Numbered from the stretch's first letter, positions 10,813 to 19,805 are shown. The stretch: DNA of 64,000 nucleotides from Nematopogon swammerdamellus (GCA_946902875.1 OX336339.1:1668397-1732396); one strand, 5' to 3'. Notes: generated by a model from the letters alone, not told the origin. Program-made: numbers and translations.

Positions 10813-10884
10813 CTTGGTCAGGTCTATGATGGTTGTTTTAAAGATGATGATGATGGCGTGGTATATAGGTTAGAAATCAGCTTG
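10813..10884 (-). pseudogene. Duplicated 5' end of the KLYRV gene
   Basis: On the minus strand this matches the 5' untranslated region and first codons of the KLYRV gene (compare 12801-12871): agctgatttcta, catcatctt, accaaccatcat-type phrases and gacct-accaag are shared, but the start codon is ATA here. Only the start region is present; the rest of the gene is missing. Mirror copy at 20797-20868. Confidence 0.7.
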
Positions 10885-11024
10885 CTGTCGCGCTGGTTAA
10901 TGGTGATATGTATGATGGCCCATTACCTCTGAGAAAAAATTGTATTGGATGTTGTCAGAATATTTTAATTTTTCATGACATATTTTATTATTTAATTTAC
11001 GTACAAAGTGGAAATCTTATACTC

Positions 11025-11441
11025 TTAATCTATTTGTATAACATTTTGCTGCGCATCTAAAATTTGCGTAACGATATTGGCTATAGCGGAGATTATCCTT
11101 CGCTCATATTGGTTTAGCTCTGGGGTCTGCTGCACAATGCCTAACGTTGGCGATTGATGCTGCTGAGTGATCCAATCTGAAGATTGCAATGTGCACACGT
11201 TTGATGTTGGATCTTGCTTGTGCGATGTCAGCGGTGATGGCGGCTGCTGTTGATGTGTAGGCGAATAGTATGCAGATGAGTATCGCGGTGGAGATGTCGC
11301 TGGTAGAGGTGGCGATGGTGAATAATTCATCAGGGTATACGTAGGTGAGCCGTAGGTGGGTGAGTATCGCGTTGGATATATCGTTGGTGGAGATGTAGGT
11401 GGTGAATTAAGCAGCGGTGAGTCTTGCGCAAGCGAACCCAC
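11025..11441 (-). CDS. Proline/serine/tyrosine-rich ORF (left arm)
   Basis: An open frame of about 139 codons, convergent with the IAP-like gene. It has no ATG; it is open upstream to an in-frame stop near 11474, just short of a GC-rich repeat block, so the true 5' end has probably been lost or lies in another exon. The N-terminal two thirds are built on repeated S-P-P/T-x-Y units (SPTYGSPTY, SPPRYSSAYYSP). The C-terminal ~30 residues are ordinary and partly hydrophobic (RRIISAIANIVTQIL), perhaps a helix. An AATAAA lies 36 bases past the stop (10984-10989). I do not recognise a family. A low-complexity linker protein or virion-type protein is possible, but this is a guess. Confidence 0.5.
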   Translation of the reverse strand: MGSLAQDSPLLNSPPTSPPTIYPTRYSPTYGSPTYTLMNYSPSPPLPATSPPRYSSAYYSPTHQQQPPSPLTSHKQDPTSNVCTLQSSDWITQQHQSPTLGIVQQTPELNQYERRIISAIANIVTQILDAQQNVIQID

Positions 11442-11499
11442 CCAACTTATGAGTGGTGGTGCGGAAATGTATTAGGACAGTGTTTTTCAAACTGTGGAT

Positions 11500-11629
11500 A
11501 GCGAAGCCAGTGCTAGGTCAGGGTGCTGCGCCCCACCAGCGTGGTTCCACTGGCACCGAGGCTTCGCCCCTTCCCCCTACCCCGCCCCGCCCCTGCCACC
11601 CCCCCCCCCCCCCCCCCCCCCCCCTCCGC
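11500..11629 (+). repeat. GC-rich repeat with poly-C tract
   Basis: gtcagggtgctgcgccccacc ... cttcgccccttccccctaccccgcc, then an uninterrupted run of more than 25 C. The right-arm counterpart (20059-20188) has 7 fewer bases in the tract, the clearest length difference between the arms. Confidence 0.85.
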
Positions 11630-11675
11630 CAGTCAGGTAGGTTGGAGCCTAATGGTGTAGGAATGCAGACATGGC
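11630..11675 (+). repeat. 46-bp leader repeat, copy 2
   Basis: Identical to 10026-10071. Here the terminal ATG opens only an 11-codon frame. The shared block holds a donor-like caggtagg at its start and an acceptor-like tgcag just before the ATG. Confidence 0.8.
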
Positions 11676-11785
11676 TGACTCAATATCTTTGGAATTTTAC
11701 CTGTAGAGACGTGACGTAATGAAGTACCACTCCAACCTATCGTCCTGTGAGTTACACCGAGTCGAGATCGAGGAGGTGAAAGCTC

Positions 11786-11882
11786 ATGCCACTCGGTGTG
11801 CGAGTTGGACTCGCACTTAGTCGGGAAACTGGCTCGGTTGACTATATCAACTACAACCTACAGTTATACGTTTATCCTACAG
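11786..11882 (+). repeat. Family B end fragment inside the arm
   Basis: ctcggtgtgcgagttggactcgcacttagtcgg followed by gaaactggctcggttgactatatc. The same fusion appears inverted at about 13983-14080, so the two form an inverted pair that brackets the 150-bp duplication, the upstream array and the two small genes. Confidence 0.7.
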
Positions 11883-12195
11883 TTGGTGAAAGCTGCAAGT
11901 TGAAATCAAACTTATTACAATGGCTCAAGGTACATTATTTATGTTTGATTCCTGCCTACGTGCCGGAGTACCTAGCGTGTTAATACTTGCTTACAGTGTG
12001 ACTCATTTAGGGATGAACAATTAGAAATTGTGGTGTGAAGGGTGGTTGGTGAAAGCTGCAAGTTGAAATCAAACTTATTACAATGGCTCAAGGTACATTA
12101 TTTATGTTTGATTCCTGCCTACGTGCCGGAGTACCTAGCGTGTTAATACTTGCTTACAGTGTGACTCATTTAGGGATGAACAATTAGAAATTGTG
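11883..12195 (+). repeat. 150-bp perfect direct duplication
   Basis: 11883-12032 and 12046-12195 are the same 150-bp sequence (ttggtgaaagctgcaagttg ... caattagaaattgtg) separated by 13 bases. On the right arm the pair is at 19493-19642 and 19656-19805, with one base changed at 19781. Confidence 0.9.
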
Positions 12196-12199
12196 AACT

Positions 12200-12685
12200 G
12201 GGGTTGACAAAAGAGCTCATTAGTGGTAGATACCAAGGGATCGCTCACAGGCAACGCAGATTGAGACTTGTTGAAATATACCAATTGTTGTGGAGATATT
12301 TTTAAAGGTAAAATTTTCTTAGTGCAACTATTGTGAAAGATAACTGATGTCTGGGGTTGAACAAAAGAGCTCATTACTGGAAGGTATCAGCGGGTCGCTC
12401 ACAGGTGACGCAGCGCAGGTTGAGACTTGCAGAAACATGAAAATGTTTGGTGAAATTATTTAAAAGTAATATCGCGCTGTGATAAAGTGTAGGTAAGTCG
12501 ACCCTTCCCACAACAGCCATTATTAAAGATAATAGACGTCTTTGGGGGTTGAACAAAAGAGCTCTGTACTGTAAAAACCAACGGGTCCATCTCGTTCGAC
12601 GCAGATTGAGACTTGTAGAAACATGAAAATGTTTGACAAATTTTTAAAGTAAAATATTTTTTAGTATATACTTTTTCCACATCAT
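12200..12685 (+). promoter_or_regulatory. Three-copy upstream repeat array of the KLYRV gene
   Basis: Three diverged copies begin at about 12200, 12353 and 12544. Each starts ggggttga(a)caaaagagctc, then has a gggtc/gatcgctc-type block, gacgcag..gttgagacttg, and often acatgaaaatgtttg. The array ends about 170 bases before the gene's ATG, with TATA-like sequences between (tctatatagc near 12710, ttataaga near 12728). Repeated blocks at this distance look like an enhancer or promoter array; function is inferred. The ORFs crossing this region on the minus strand are incidental. Confidence 0.6.
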
Positions 12686-12857
12686 CATGTGAGGGGGTGG
12701 GGGTTATTTATCTATATAGCTCATGTTTATAAGACTGAGCGCACAATTTTAGTAAAACAGTTCGATCGCAGCAGCACGCCGACTTGTATCTCTACACACC
12801 ACGGTGAGCTGATTTCTAAATATCGACCACACCAGCATCATCTTCACACCAACCATC

Positions 12858-13163
12858 ATGGACCTAACCAAGATCAACTAAGCGGGCAAGCGAGCCTTCC
12901 TGGAGACGCGGAAACTCGCCATCTTGGAGATTGGAAAACTCTACCGAGTGACCGACTTGCGCAAAGTTGCAACCAAATACGGAGATCGCATTGTAGCTGA
13001 CATCGATGAGACTTTCTGCGTCTTCCTACCCAAGCGGATGATCGACGCCTTCAACAAGGATGGGAAGATGTTCGAAGATATGGTTGAAGCTAGCAGAGAA
13101 AACATGCTTGGGCTGAAATACCTTGGTGGGACGTATAATGCTATCGAGTTCGATAGTATGTAA
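12858..13163 (+). pseudogene. Small KLYRV protein gene with an early in-frame stop (left arm)
   Basis: The ATG at 12858-12860 (context atcATGG) opens a 101-codon frame broken by TAA at 12879-12881 (codon 8). The rest stays open to 13163 and keeps the motif GKLYRVTDLRKVATKYGDR followed by a VFLPKRM segment, then a GLKYLGGTYN segment near the end. The conserved look of the 3' part argues that it was a real gene. AATAAA is at 13222-13227. Small proteins with 'Y-x-V-x-x-x-R-K-V-x-T-K-Y-G ... F-L-P-K-R' patterns occur, as I recall, in arthropod mobile DNA; I cannot assign a function. Alternatives are initiation downstream of the stop or readthrough. The mirror gene at 18525-18830 has the same stop. 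Confidence 0.7.
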
Positions 13164-13620
13164 GAAGAGGGCGTGGAAATGTATGTGGAATACCAACGTT
13201 TTAGCTGTACGATTTTACAGAAATAAAATTTTTTGTCTAATATATGTACTGTGTATTAAGGAAAATAACCTTATGTAATAAAGCTTATAATTGAACAATA
13301 TTTTTTAATTTTCATACCCAACCGCACTAGATAATACCAAGGTATATAGTTATTAGTTTCTTAGTAAGAAACTCTAACAATTTTGTGAATCATCAAAATG
13401 TATTTCACTAAGGTTGGAAACAAAAGATTAAAAATTGTGCGAATTCTTTTCATAGCTTCAGCCCACAACTTTACCTGCGCACATGTAGGTACTTCTGGCA
13501 TGAGGGGGCTGCTTCTAGATTAGGAAAGGTGGGTTGACGCTTGAGTTTAAATAATATTATTTCGAGGCATCATTTAAAATTGAAACGTCGTGCAAGCAAG
13601 TTCTCAAAGAAATCAACATC

Positions 13621-13770
13621 ATGGGAGTGACCGCTAAATGGCGAATTAACAGCACCGCGCAAGTGCAGGGGGCCATCGTGCGGCACAACAGTGGAAAATT
13701 CAATGATGGCGAGCTGTATCGCTGTATTCAGCTAACCTATTCTTCAGGTGAGATATATTTGTCATTATAA
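13621..13770 (+). CDS. Short exon-like ORF with splice donor (left arm)
   Basis: ATG at 13621 in good context (catcATGGGA). The frame runs 43 codons to tcttcag|gtgag at 13747/13748, a near-ideal splice donor; without splicing it stops after 49 codons (TAA 13768-13770). The N-terminal residues are MGVTAKWRINST and the section before the donor contains GKFNDGELYRCIQLTY. It lies downstream of the KLYRV gene on the same strand. I do not recognise it, and no continuation exon can be identified with confidence. Mirror copy at 17918-18067. Confidence 0.45.
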   Translation: MGVTAKWRINSTAQVQGAIVRHNSGKFNDGELYRCIQLTYSSGEIYLSL

Positions 13771-13861
13771 TATATATTTTATACATACCACTTTTTTTAC
13801 AGAATCACAATGTTTACTCGATGTGAGCCTATTATACCTTATCACTATTTGATCATTGTCA

Positions 13862-13990
13862 GCCTCGGTAGCTCAGTGGTGTGTCAACAGCTGTAAAGCA
13901 ACCCTGGGTGCGGATAGTGCTGAGATGGGTGATTGATCACTCATCCGTTGGAGGCTGACCGTGGTTCGGATCCTACGTTAAACTGTAGGA
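13862..13990 (+). repeat. SINE family A promoter half inside the left arm
   Basis: gcctcggtagctcagtggtg, the 5S-like part (tgagatgggtgattgatcactc) and ggttcggatcctacg, ending actgtagg. Mirrored at about 17698-17826; the spacer has a third copy at 16265-16395. This host SINE was present before the inner arm was copied three times. Confidence 0.8.
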
Positions 13991-14039
13991 TAAACGTATA
14001 ACTGTAGGTTGTAGTTGATATAGTCAACCGAGCCAGTTT

Positions 14040-14140
14040 CCCGACCAAGTGCGAATCCAACTCGCACACCGAGGGTTCCGTATCACCATATCATGGTCAG
14101 CACCACTCACGCCATTAGTTATAATGCTTCATACACTACT
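14040..14140 (-). repeat. Family B end fragment in the left arm
   Basis: Minus-strand family B end (gaccaagtgcgaatccaactcgcacaccgagggttccgtatc ... actcacgcc). The 67-residue open frame over it is repeat-derived. Confidence 0.75.
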
Positions 14141-15121
14141 ATTTTGGCACCTATATTTATTATTAAGACCTATACTCAGGGCATTGAGGTGTACCAATGG
14201 GTTAAAAAAAAAGCTGAAATCGGCACTTTTGTTAGCACAAAAGGGCTATTGACGATTTAAAAAAAATTTATGTTTTGTCGTTTTATGTATCTCTTTTCTA
14301 ATTTTATTTATTGTTGCGTTGTATTTAGTTATATTATTTTATTGTGTTGTTACTTTTTGTATTATTCTGTTTTTGCTATCCTTTGTGTTATTATAAGGTA
14401 TTATTTTAAAGTTGTTATTTATAGTGTTAGTCATTTGTTTGTTTATTGATAGAAAAAGGTTCTGTGCTTATGTTAGGTTAGCACCATTGTTACATTATCA
14501 TATCTACCTAAGGGTAGACCGGGCAGGATCTACCTGAGATGGGGCCTGGCGGCGAAGCTTTACAAGCGCAATTGTTCAGCCGGAAGCCGGAGCCGGTGGG
14601 GTAGCACGTTAAATTTATTAACATTTTATTAGGTAATAATTACTCCAATTAACTACTCTATTAAACTGATATGAAACTTAGGCGGTAATATTTCTAAAAA
14701 TTATTTTGATTGCTCCAATTAAAACAAGAATTACATTTATTGAAGTTTTATTAGGTACCTATTAATTATCCCCATTAACCTGATAAGACCCTTAGCCTAC
14801 AGAAAACGTTCAACGAGCCAACATTTCCGAGAGTTGGTGGATGACTCAAGATTCGGGAAGCATGATACCGGATTCGGGAATCATGAATTGGAGCCCAGGA
14901 GGTGGCGAGGGTAGCGGAGCGGGGGTAGCGGGGGTGGGGTGGCACGCTAAATTAATAATTTTTTTTATTAGGTATTAATTACCCCAATTAACTACTCTAT
15001 TAAACTGATATGAAGCTTAGGCGGTAACATTTTTAAAATTATTTTAATTACTCCAATTAAAACGAGAATTACATTTATTGACGTTTTATTAGGTATTAAT
15101 TACCCCAATTAACTGACAAAT
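14141..15121 (+). other. AT-rich inner part of the left arm
   Basis: No coding frame. It contains repeated phrases such as ttattaggta(c)ctattaattaccccaattaa and gatatgaa(a/g)cttaggcggtaa at about 14625-14710 and again at 14965-15120, so the inner end of the arm is a tandem-like duplication. The pivot sequence ttagcctacagaaaacgttc lies near 14790-14812. Confidence 0.7.
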
Positions 15122-15340
15122 TGATGGGGCGCAGCACCTTGACCTGGCACCCTGGAGCTGAACCCTGACTCCGATCGGGCGGCAGGGATACTGCGGAGGG
15201 GTGAAGGCTGGGGCGGAGGGGGGGGGGGGGGGTGGCAGGGGCGGGGCGGGGTAGGGGGAAGGGGCGAAGCCTCGTTGCCAGTGGAACCACGCTGGTGGGG
15301 CGCAGCACCCTGACCTAGCACCCTGGACCTGAACCCTGCG
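15122..15340 (-). repeat. GC-rich block of the spacer
   Basis: gatggggcgcagcaccttgacc ... ggggcgaagcctcgttgcc ... cctggacctgaaccctgcg, related to 21880-22080 and 20059-20180, with a G-run in the middle. The overlapping minus-strand open frames (about 70-110 codons) come from this repetition. Confidence 0.8.
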
Positions 15341-15396
15341 GAAATGTTGGCTCGTTGAACGTTTTCTACAGAAAACGTTCAACGAGCCAACATTTC
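15341..15396. repeat. Perfect palindrome 1 (27-bp stem, 2-base centre)
   Basis: gaaatgttggctcgttgaac gttttct, then ac, then the exact reverse complement. The stem occurs once, without its partner, in each arm at 14802-14828 and 16861-16887. Confidence 0.93.
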
Positions 15397-15421
15397 TTAA
15401 CTTCTTAATTTCTTTCTTCAT

Positions 15422-15479
15422 CCTATTAACCTGATAAGACCCTTAGCCTACAGGCTAAGGGTCTTATCAGGTTAATAGG
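15422..15479. repeat. Perfect palindrome 2 (28-bp stem, 2-base centre)
   Basis: cctattaacctgataagacc cttagcct, then ac, then the exact reverse complement. In the arms this stem is immediately adjacent to the stem of palindrome 1, joined by the same dinucleotide (ttagcct-ac-agaaaac near 14790-14812). Confidence 0.93.
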
Positions 15480-16567
15480 GATAATTAATAGGTACCTAAT
15501 AAAACTTCAATAAATGTAATTCTTGTTTTAAGTGGCGCAATCAAAATAATTTTTAGAAATATTACCGCCTAAGTTTCATATCAGTTTAATAGAGTAGGTA
15601 ATTGGAGTAATTATTACCTAATAAAATGTTAATAAATTTAACGTTCTACCCCACCGGCTCCGGCTTCCGGCTGAACAATTGCGCTTGTAAAGCTTCGCCG
15701 CCAGGCCCCATCTCAGGTAGATCCTGCCCGGTCTACCCTTAGGTAGATATGATAAAATAAAAATGGTGCTAACCTAACATAAGCACAGTACCTTTTTCTA
15801 TCAATAAACAAACAAATGACTAACACTATAAATAACAACTTTAAAATAATACCTTATAATAACACAAAGGATAGCAAAAACAGAATAATACATAAAGTAA
15901 CAACACAATAAAATAATATAACTAAATACAACGCAGCAATAAATAAAATTTGAAAAGAGATACATAAAACGACAAAACATTAATTTTTTTAAACCGTCAA
16001 TGACCCTTTTGTGCTAACAAGAGTGCCGATTTCAGATTTTTTTTTTTAACACATTGGTACACCTCATTGCCCTGAGTATAGGTCTTAATAATAAATATAG
16101 GTGCCAAAATAGTAGTGTATGAAGCATTATAACTAATGGCGTGAGTGGTGCTGACCAAGATATGGTGATACGGAACCCTCGGTGTGCGAGTTGGACTCGC
16201 ACTTGGTCGGGAAACTGGCTCGGTTGACTATATCAACTACAACCTACAGTTATACGTTTATCCTACAGTTTAATGTAGGATCCGAACCACGGTCAGCCTC
16301 CAACGGATGAGTGATCAATCACCCATCTCAGCACTATCCGCACCCACGGTTGCTTTGCAGCTGTTGGCACACCACTGAGCTACCGAGGCTGACAATGATC
16401 AAATAGTGATAAGGTATAATGGGTTCACATCGAGTAAACATTGTGATTCTGTAAAAAAAGTGGTGTGTATAAAATATATATTATAATGACAAATATATCT
16501 CACCTGAAGAATAGGTTAGCTGAATACAGCGATACAGCTCTTGTGCCGCACGATGGACCCCTGCACT
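15452..16567 (-). repeat. Third, diverged copy of the inner arm
   Basis: Same orientation as 16890-18030 of the right arm, but with many scattered differences (for example aagtggcgcaatc versus aattggagcaatc, and aaaataaaaatgg versus aatgtaacaatgg) and a deletion of about 20 bases near 16540. It is clearly more diverged from the arms than the arms are from each other. It carries its own family B end (16140-16215) and family A promoter half (16265-16395). Confidence 0.88.
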
Positions 16568-17697
16568 ATTTGTCAGTTAATTGGGGTAATTAATACCTAA
16601 TAAAACGTCAATAAATGTAATTCTCGTTTTAATTGGAGTAATTAAAATAATTTTAAAAATGTTACCGCCTAAGCTTCATATCAGTTTAATAGAGTAGTTA
16701 ATTGGGGTAATTAATACCTAATAAAAAAAATATTAATTTAGCGTGCCACCCCACCCCCGCTACCCCCGCTCCGCTACCCTCGCCACCTCCTGGGCTCCAA
16801 TTCATGATTCCCGAATCCGGTATCATGCTTCCCGAATCTTGAGTCATCCACCAACTCTCGGAAATGTTGGCTCGTTGAACGTTTTCTGTAGGCTAAGGGT
16901 CTTATCAGGTTAATGGGGATAATTAATAGGTACCTAATAAAACTTCAATAAATGTAATTCTTGTTTTAATTGGAGCAATCAAAATAATTTTTAGAAATAT
17001 TACCGCCTAAGTTTCATATCAGTTTAATAGAGTAGTTAATTGGAGTAATTATTACCTAATAAAATGTTAATAAATTTAACGTGCTACCCCACCGGCTCCG
17101 GCTTCCGGCTGAACAATTGCGCTTGTAAAGCTTCGCCGCCAGGCCCCATCTCAGGTAGATCCTGCCCGGTCTACCCTTAGGTAGATATGATAATGTAACA
17201 ATGGTGCTAACCTAACATAAGCACAGAACCTTTTTCTATCAATAAACAAACAAATGACTAACACTATAAATAACAACTTTAAAATAATACCTTATAATAA
17301 CACAAAGGATAGCAAAAACAGAATAATACAAAAAGTAACAACACAATAAAATAATATAACTAAATACAACGCAACAATAAATAAAATTAGAAAAGAGATA
17401 CATAAAACGACAAAACATAAATTTTTTTTAAATCGTCAATAGCCCTTTTGTGCTAACAAAAGTGCCGATTTCAGCTTTTTTTTTAACCCATTGGTACACC
17501 TCAATGCCCTGAGTATAGGTCTTAATAATAAATATAGGTGCCAAAATAGTAGTGTATGAAGCATTATAACTAATGGCGTGAGTGGTGCTGACCATGATAT
17601 GGTGATACGGAACCCTCGGTGTGCGAGTTGGATTCGCACTTGGTCGGGAAACTGGCTCGGTTGACTATATCAACTACAACCTACAGTTATACGTTTA

Positions 17698-17826
17698 TCC
17701 TACAGTTTAACGTAGGATCCGAACCACGGTCAGCCTCCAACGGATGAGTGATCAATCACCCATCTCAGCACTATCCGCACCCAGGGTTGCTTTACAGCTG
17801 TTGACACACCACTGAGCTACCGAGGC
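17698..17826 (-). repeat. SINE family A promoter half in the right arm
   Basis: Mirror of 13862-13990: ccgaaccacggtcagcctccaacgg ... gagctaccgaggctgac. Confidence 0.8.
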
Positions 17827-17917
17827 TGACAATGATCAAATAGTGATAAGGTATAATAGGCTCACATCGAGTAAACATTGTGATTCTGTAAAAAAAGTGG
17901 TATGTATAAAATATATA

Positions 17918-18067
17918 TTATAATGACAAATATATCTCACCTGAAGAATAGGTTAGCTGAATACAGCGATACAGCTCGCCATCATTGAATTTTCCACTGT
18001 TGTGCCGCACGATGGCCCCCTGCACTTGCGCGGTGCTGTTAATTCGCCATTTAGCGGTCACTCCCAT
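17918..18067 (-). CDS. Short exon-like ORF with splice donor (right arm)
   Basis: Mirror of 13621-13770. ATG at 18065-18067 on the minus strand, and the same donor (read on plus as ctcacctgaag) at about 17940. Confidence 0.45.
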   Translation of the reverse strand: MGVTAKWRINSTAQVQGAIVRHNSGKFNDGELYRCIQLTYSSGEIYLSL

Positions 18068-18524
18068 GATGTTGATTTCTTTGAGAACTTGCTTGCACGA
18101 CGTTTCAATTTTAAATGATGCCTCGAAATAATATTATTTAAACTCAAGCGTCAACCCACCTTTCCTAATCTAGAAGCAGCCCCCTCATGCCAGAAGTACC
18201 TACATGTGCGCAGGTAAAGTTGTGGGCTGAAGCTATGAAAAGAATTCGCACAATTTTTAATCTTTTGTTTCCAACCTTAGTGAAATACATTTTGATGATT
18301 CACAAAATTGTTAGAGTTTCTTACTAAGAAACTAATAACTATATACCTTGGTATTATCTAGTGCGGTTGGGTATGAAAATTAAAAAATATTGTTCAATTA
18401 TAAGCTTTATTACATAAGGTTATTTTCCTTAATACACAGTACATATATTAGACAAAAAATTTTATTTCTGTAAAATCGTACAGCTAAAACGTTGGTATTC
18501 CACATACATTTCCACGCCCTCTTC

Positions 18525-18830
18525 TTACATACTATCGAACTCGATAGCATTATACGTCCCACCAAGGTATTTCAGCCCAAGCATGTTTTCTCTGCTAGCT
18601 TCAACCATATCTTCGAACATCTTCCCATCCTTGTTGAAGGCGTCGATCATCCGCTTGGGTAGGAAGACGCAGAAAGTCTCATCGATGTCAGCTACAATGC
18701 GATCTCCGTATTTGGTTGCAACTTTGCGCAAGTCGGTCACTCGGTAGAGTTTTCCAATCTCCAAGATGGCGAGTTTCCGCGTCTCCAGGAAGGCTCGCTT
18801 GCCCGCTTAGTTGATCTTGGTTAGGTCCAT
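18525..18830 (-). pseudogene. Small KLYRV protein gene with the same stop (right arm)
   Basis: Mirror of 12858-13163. The in-frame stop is at 18807-18809 (tta on the plus strand), identical to the left arm, so both copies share one inactivating change. Confidence 0.7.
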
Positions 18831-19002
18831 GATGGTTGGTGTGAAGATGATGCTGGTGTGGTCGATATTTAGAAATCAGCTCACCGTGGTGTGTAGAGAT
18901 ACAAGTCGGCGTGCTGCTGCGATCGAACTGTTTTACTAAAATTGTGCGCTCAGTCTTATAAACATGAGCTATATAGATAAATAACCCCCACCCCCTCACA
19001 TG

Positions 19003-19488
19003 ATGATGTGGAAAAAGTATATACTAAAAAATATTTTACTTTAAAAATTTGTCAAACATTTTCATGTTTCTACAAGTCTCAATCTGCGTCGAACGAGATG
19101 GACCCGTTGGTTTTTACAGTACAGAGCTCTTTTGTTCAACCCCCAAAGACGTCTATTATCTTTAATAATGGCTGTTGTGGGAAGGGTCGACTTACCTACA
19201 CTTTATCACAGCGCGATATTACTTTTAAATAATTTCACCAAACATTTTCATGTTTCTGCAAGTCTCAACCTGCGCTGCGTCACCTGTGAGCGACCCGCTG
19301 ATACCTTCCAGTAATGAGCTCTTTTGTTCAACCCCAGACATCAGTTATCTTTCACAATAGTTGCACTAAGAAAATTTTACCTTTAAAAATATCTCCACAA
19401 CAATTGGTATATTTCAACAAGTCTCAATCTGCGTTGCCTGTGAGCGATCCCTTGGTATCTACCACTAATGAGCTCTTTTGTCAACCCC
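19003..19488 (-). promoter_or_regulatory. Three-copy upstream array (right arm)
   Basis: Mirror of 12200-12685, upstream of the right-arm KLYRV gene; read on plus each unit ends gagctcttttgttcaacccc. Confidence 0.6.
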
Positions 19489-19492
19489 AGTT

Positions 19493-19805
19493 CACAATTT
19501 CTAATTGTTCATCCCTAAATGAGTCACACTGTAAGCAAGTATTAACACGCTAGGTACTCCGGCACGTAGGCAGGAATCAAACATAAATAATGTACCTTGA
19601 GCCATTGTAATAAGTTTGATTTCAACTTGCAGCTTTCACCAACCACCCTTCACACCACAATTTCTAATTGTTCATCCCTAAATGAGTCACACTGTAAGCA
19701 AGTATTAACACGCTAGGTACTCCGGCACGTAGGCAGGAATCAAACATAAATAATGTACCTTGAGCCATTGTAATAAGTTTTATTTCAACTTGCAGCTTTC
19801 ACCAA
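19493..19805 (-). repeat. 150-bp direct duplication (right arm)
   Basis: Mirror of 11883-12195. One unit carries aagttttatttc where the other and both left-arm units support aagtttgatttc. Confidence 0.9.

Larger units (their letters stand above)
9358..15121 (+). repeat. Left arm of the palindromic element
   Basis: Mirror image of 16568-22323. Order from the outer end: terminal sequence, GC-rich repeats, broken IAP-like gene (+), proline-rich ORF (-), second GC-rich block with poly-C, 150-bp duplication, three-copy upstream array, KLYRV gene (+), short exon-like ORF (+), SINE fragments, AT-rich inner part. The differences between arms that I found are few: the poly-C length, one substitution at 11907 (partner 19781), and about one base of offset at the inner end. 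Confidence 0.92.
15122..16567. other. Asymmetric spacer of the palindrome
   Basis: Four parts: a GC-rich block (15122-15340) in the right-arm orientation; palindrome 1 (15341-15396); a 25-base linker; palindrome 2 (15422-15479) running into a third copy of the inner arm (to 16567). Nothing in it is unique except the linker. Confidence 0.85.

Noticed and set aside
12135..12680. 60-79 codon minus-strand frames over the array upstream of the KLYRV gene
   Set aside because: They resemble each other only because they lie over the repeated array; both arms show them as mirror copies.
15089..15421. 70-110 codon minus-strand frames rich in Pro, Ala and Arg
   Set aside because: They are translations of the GC-rich repeat with a long G/C homopolymer; the same low-complexity frames occur at 9620, 11453 and 20028.
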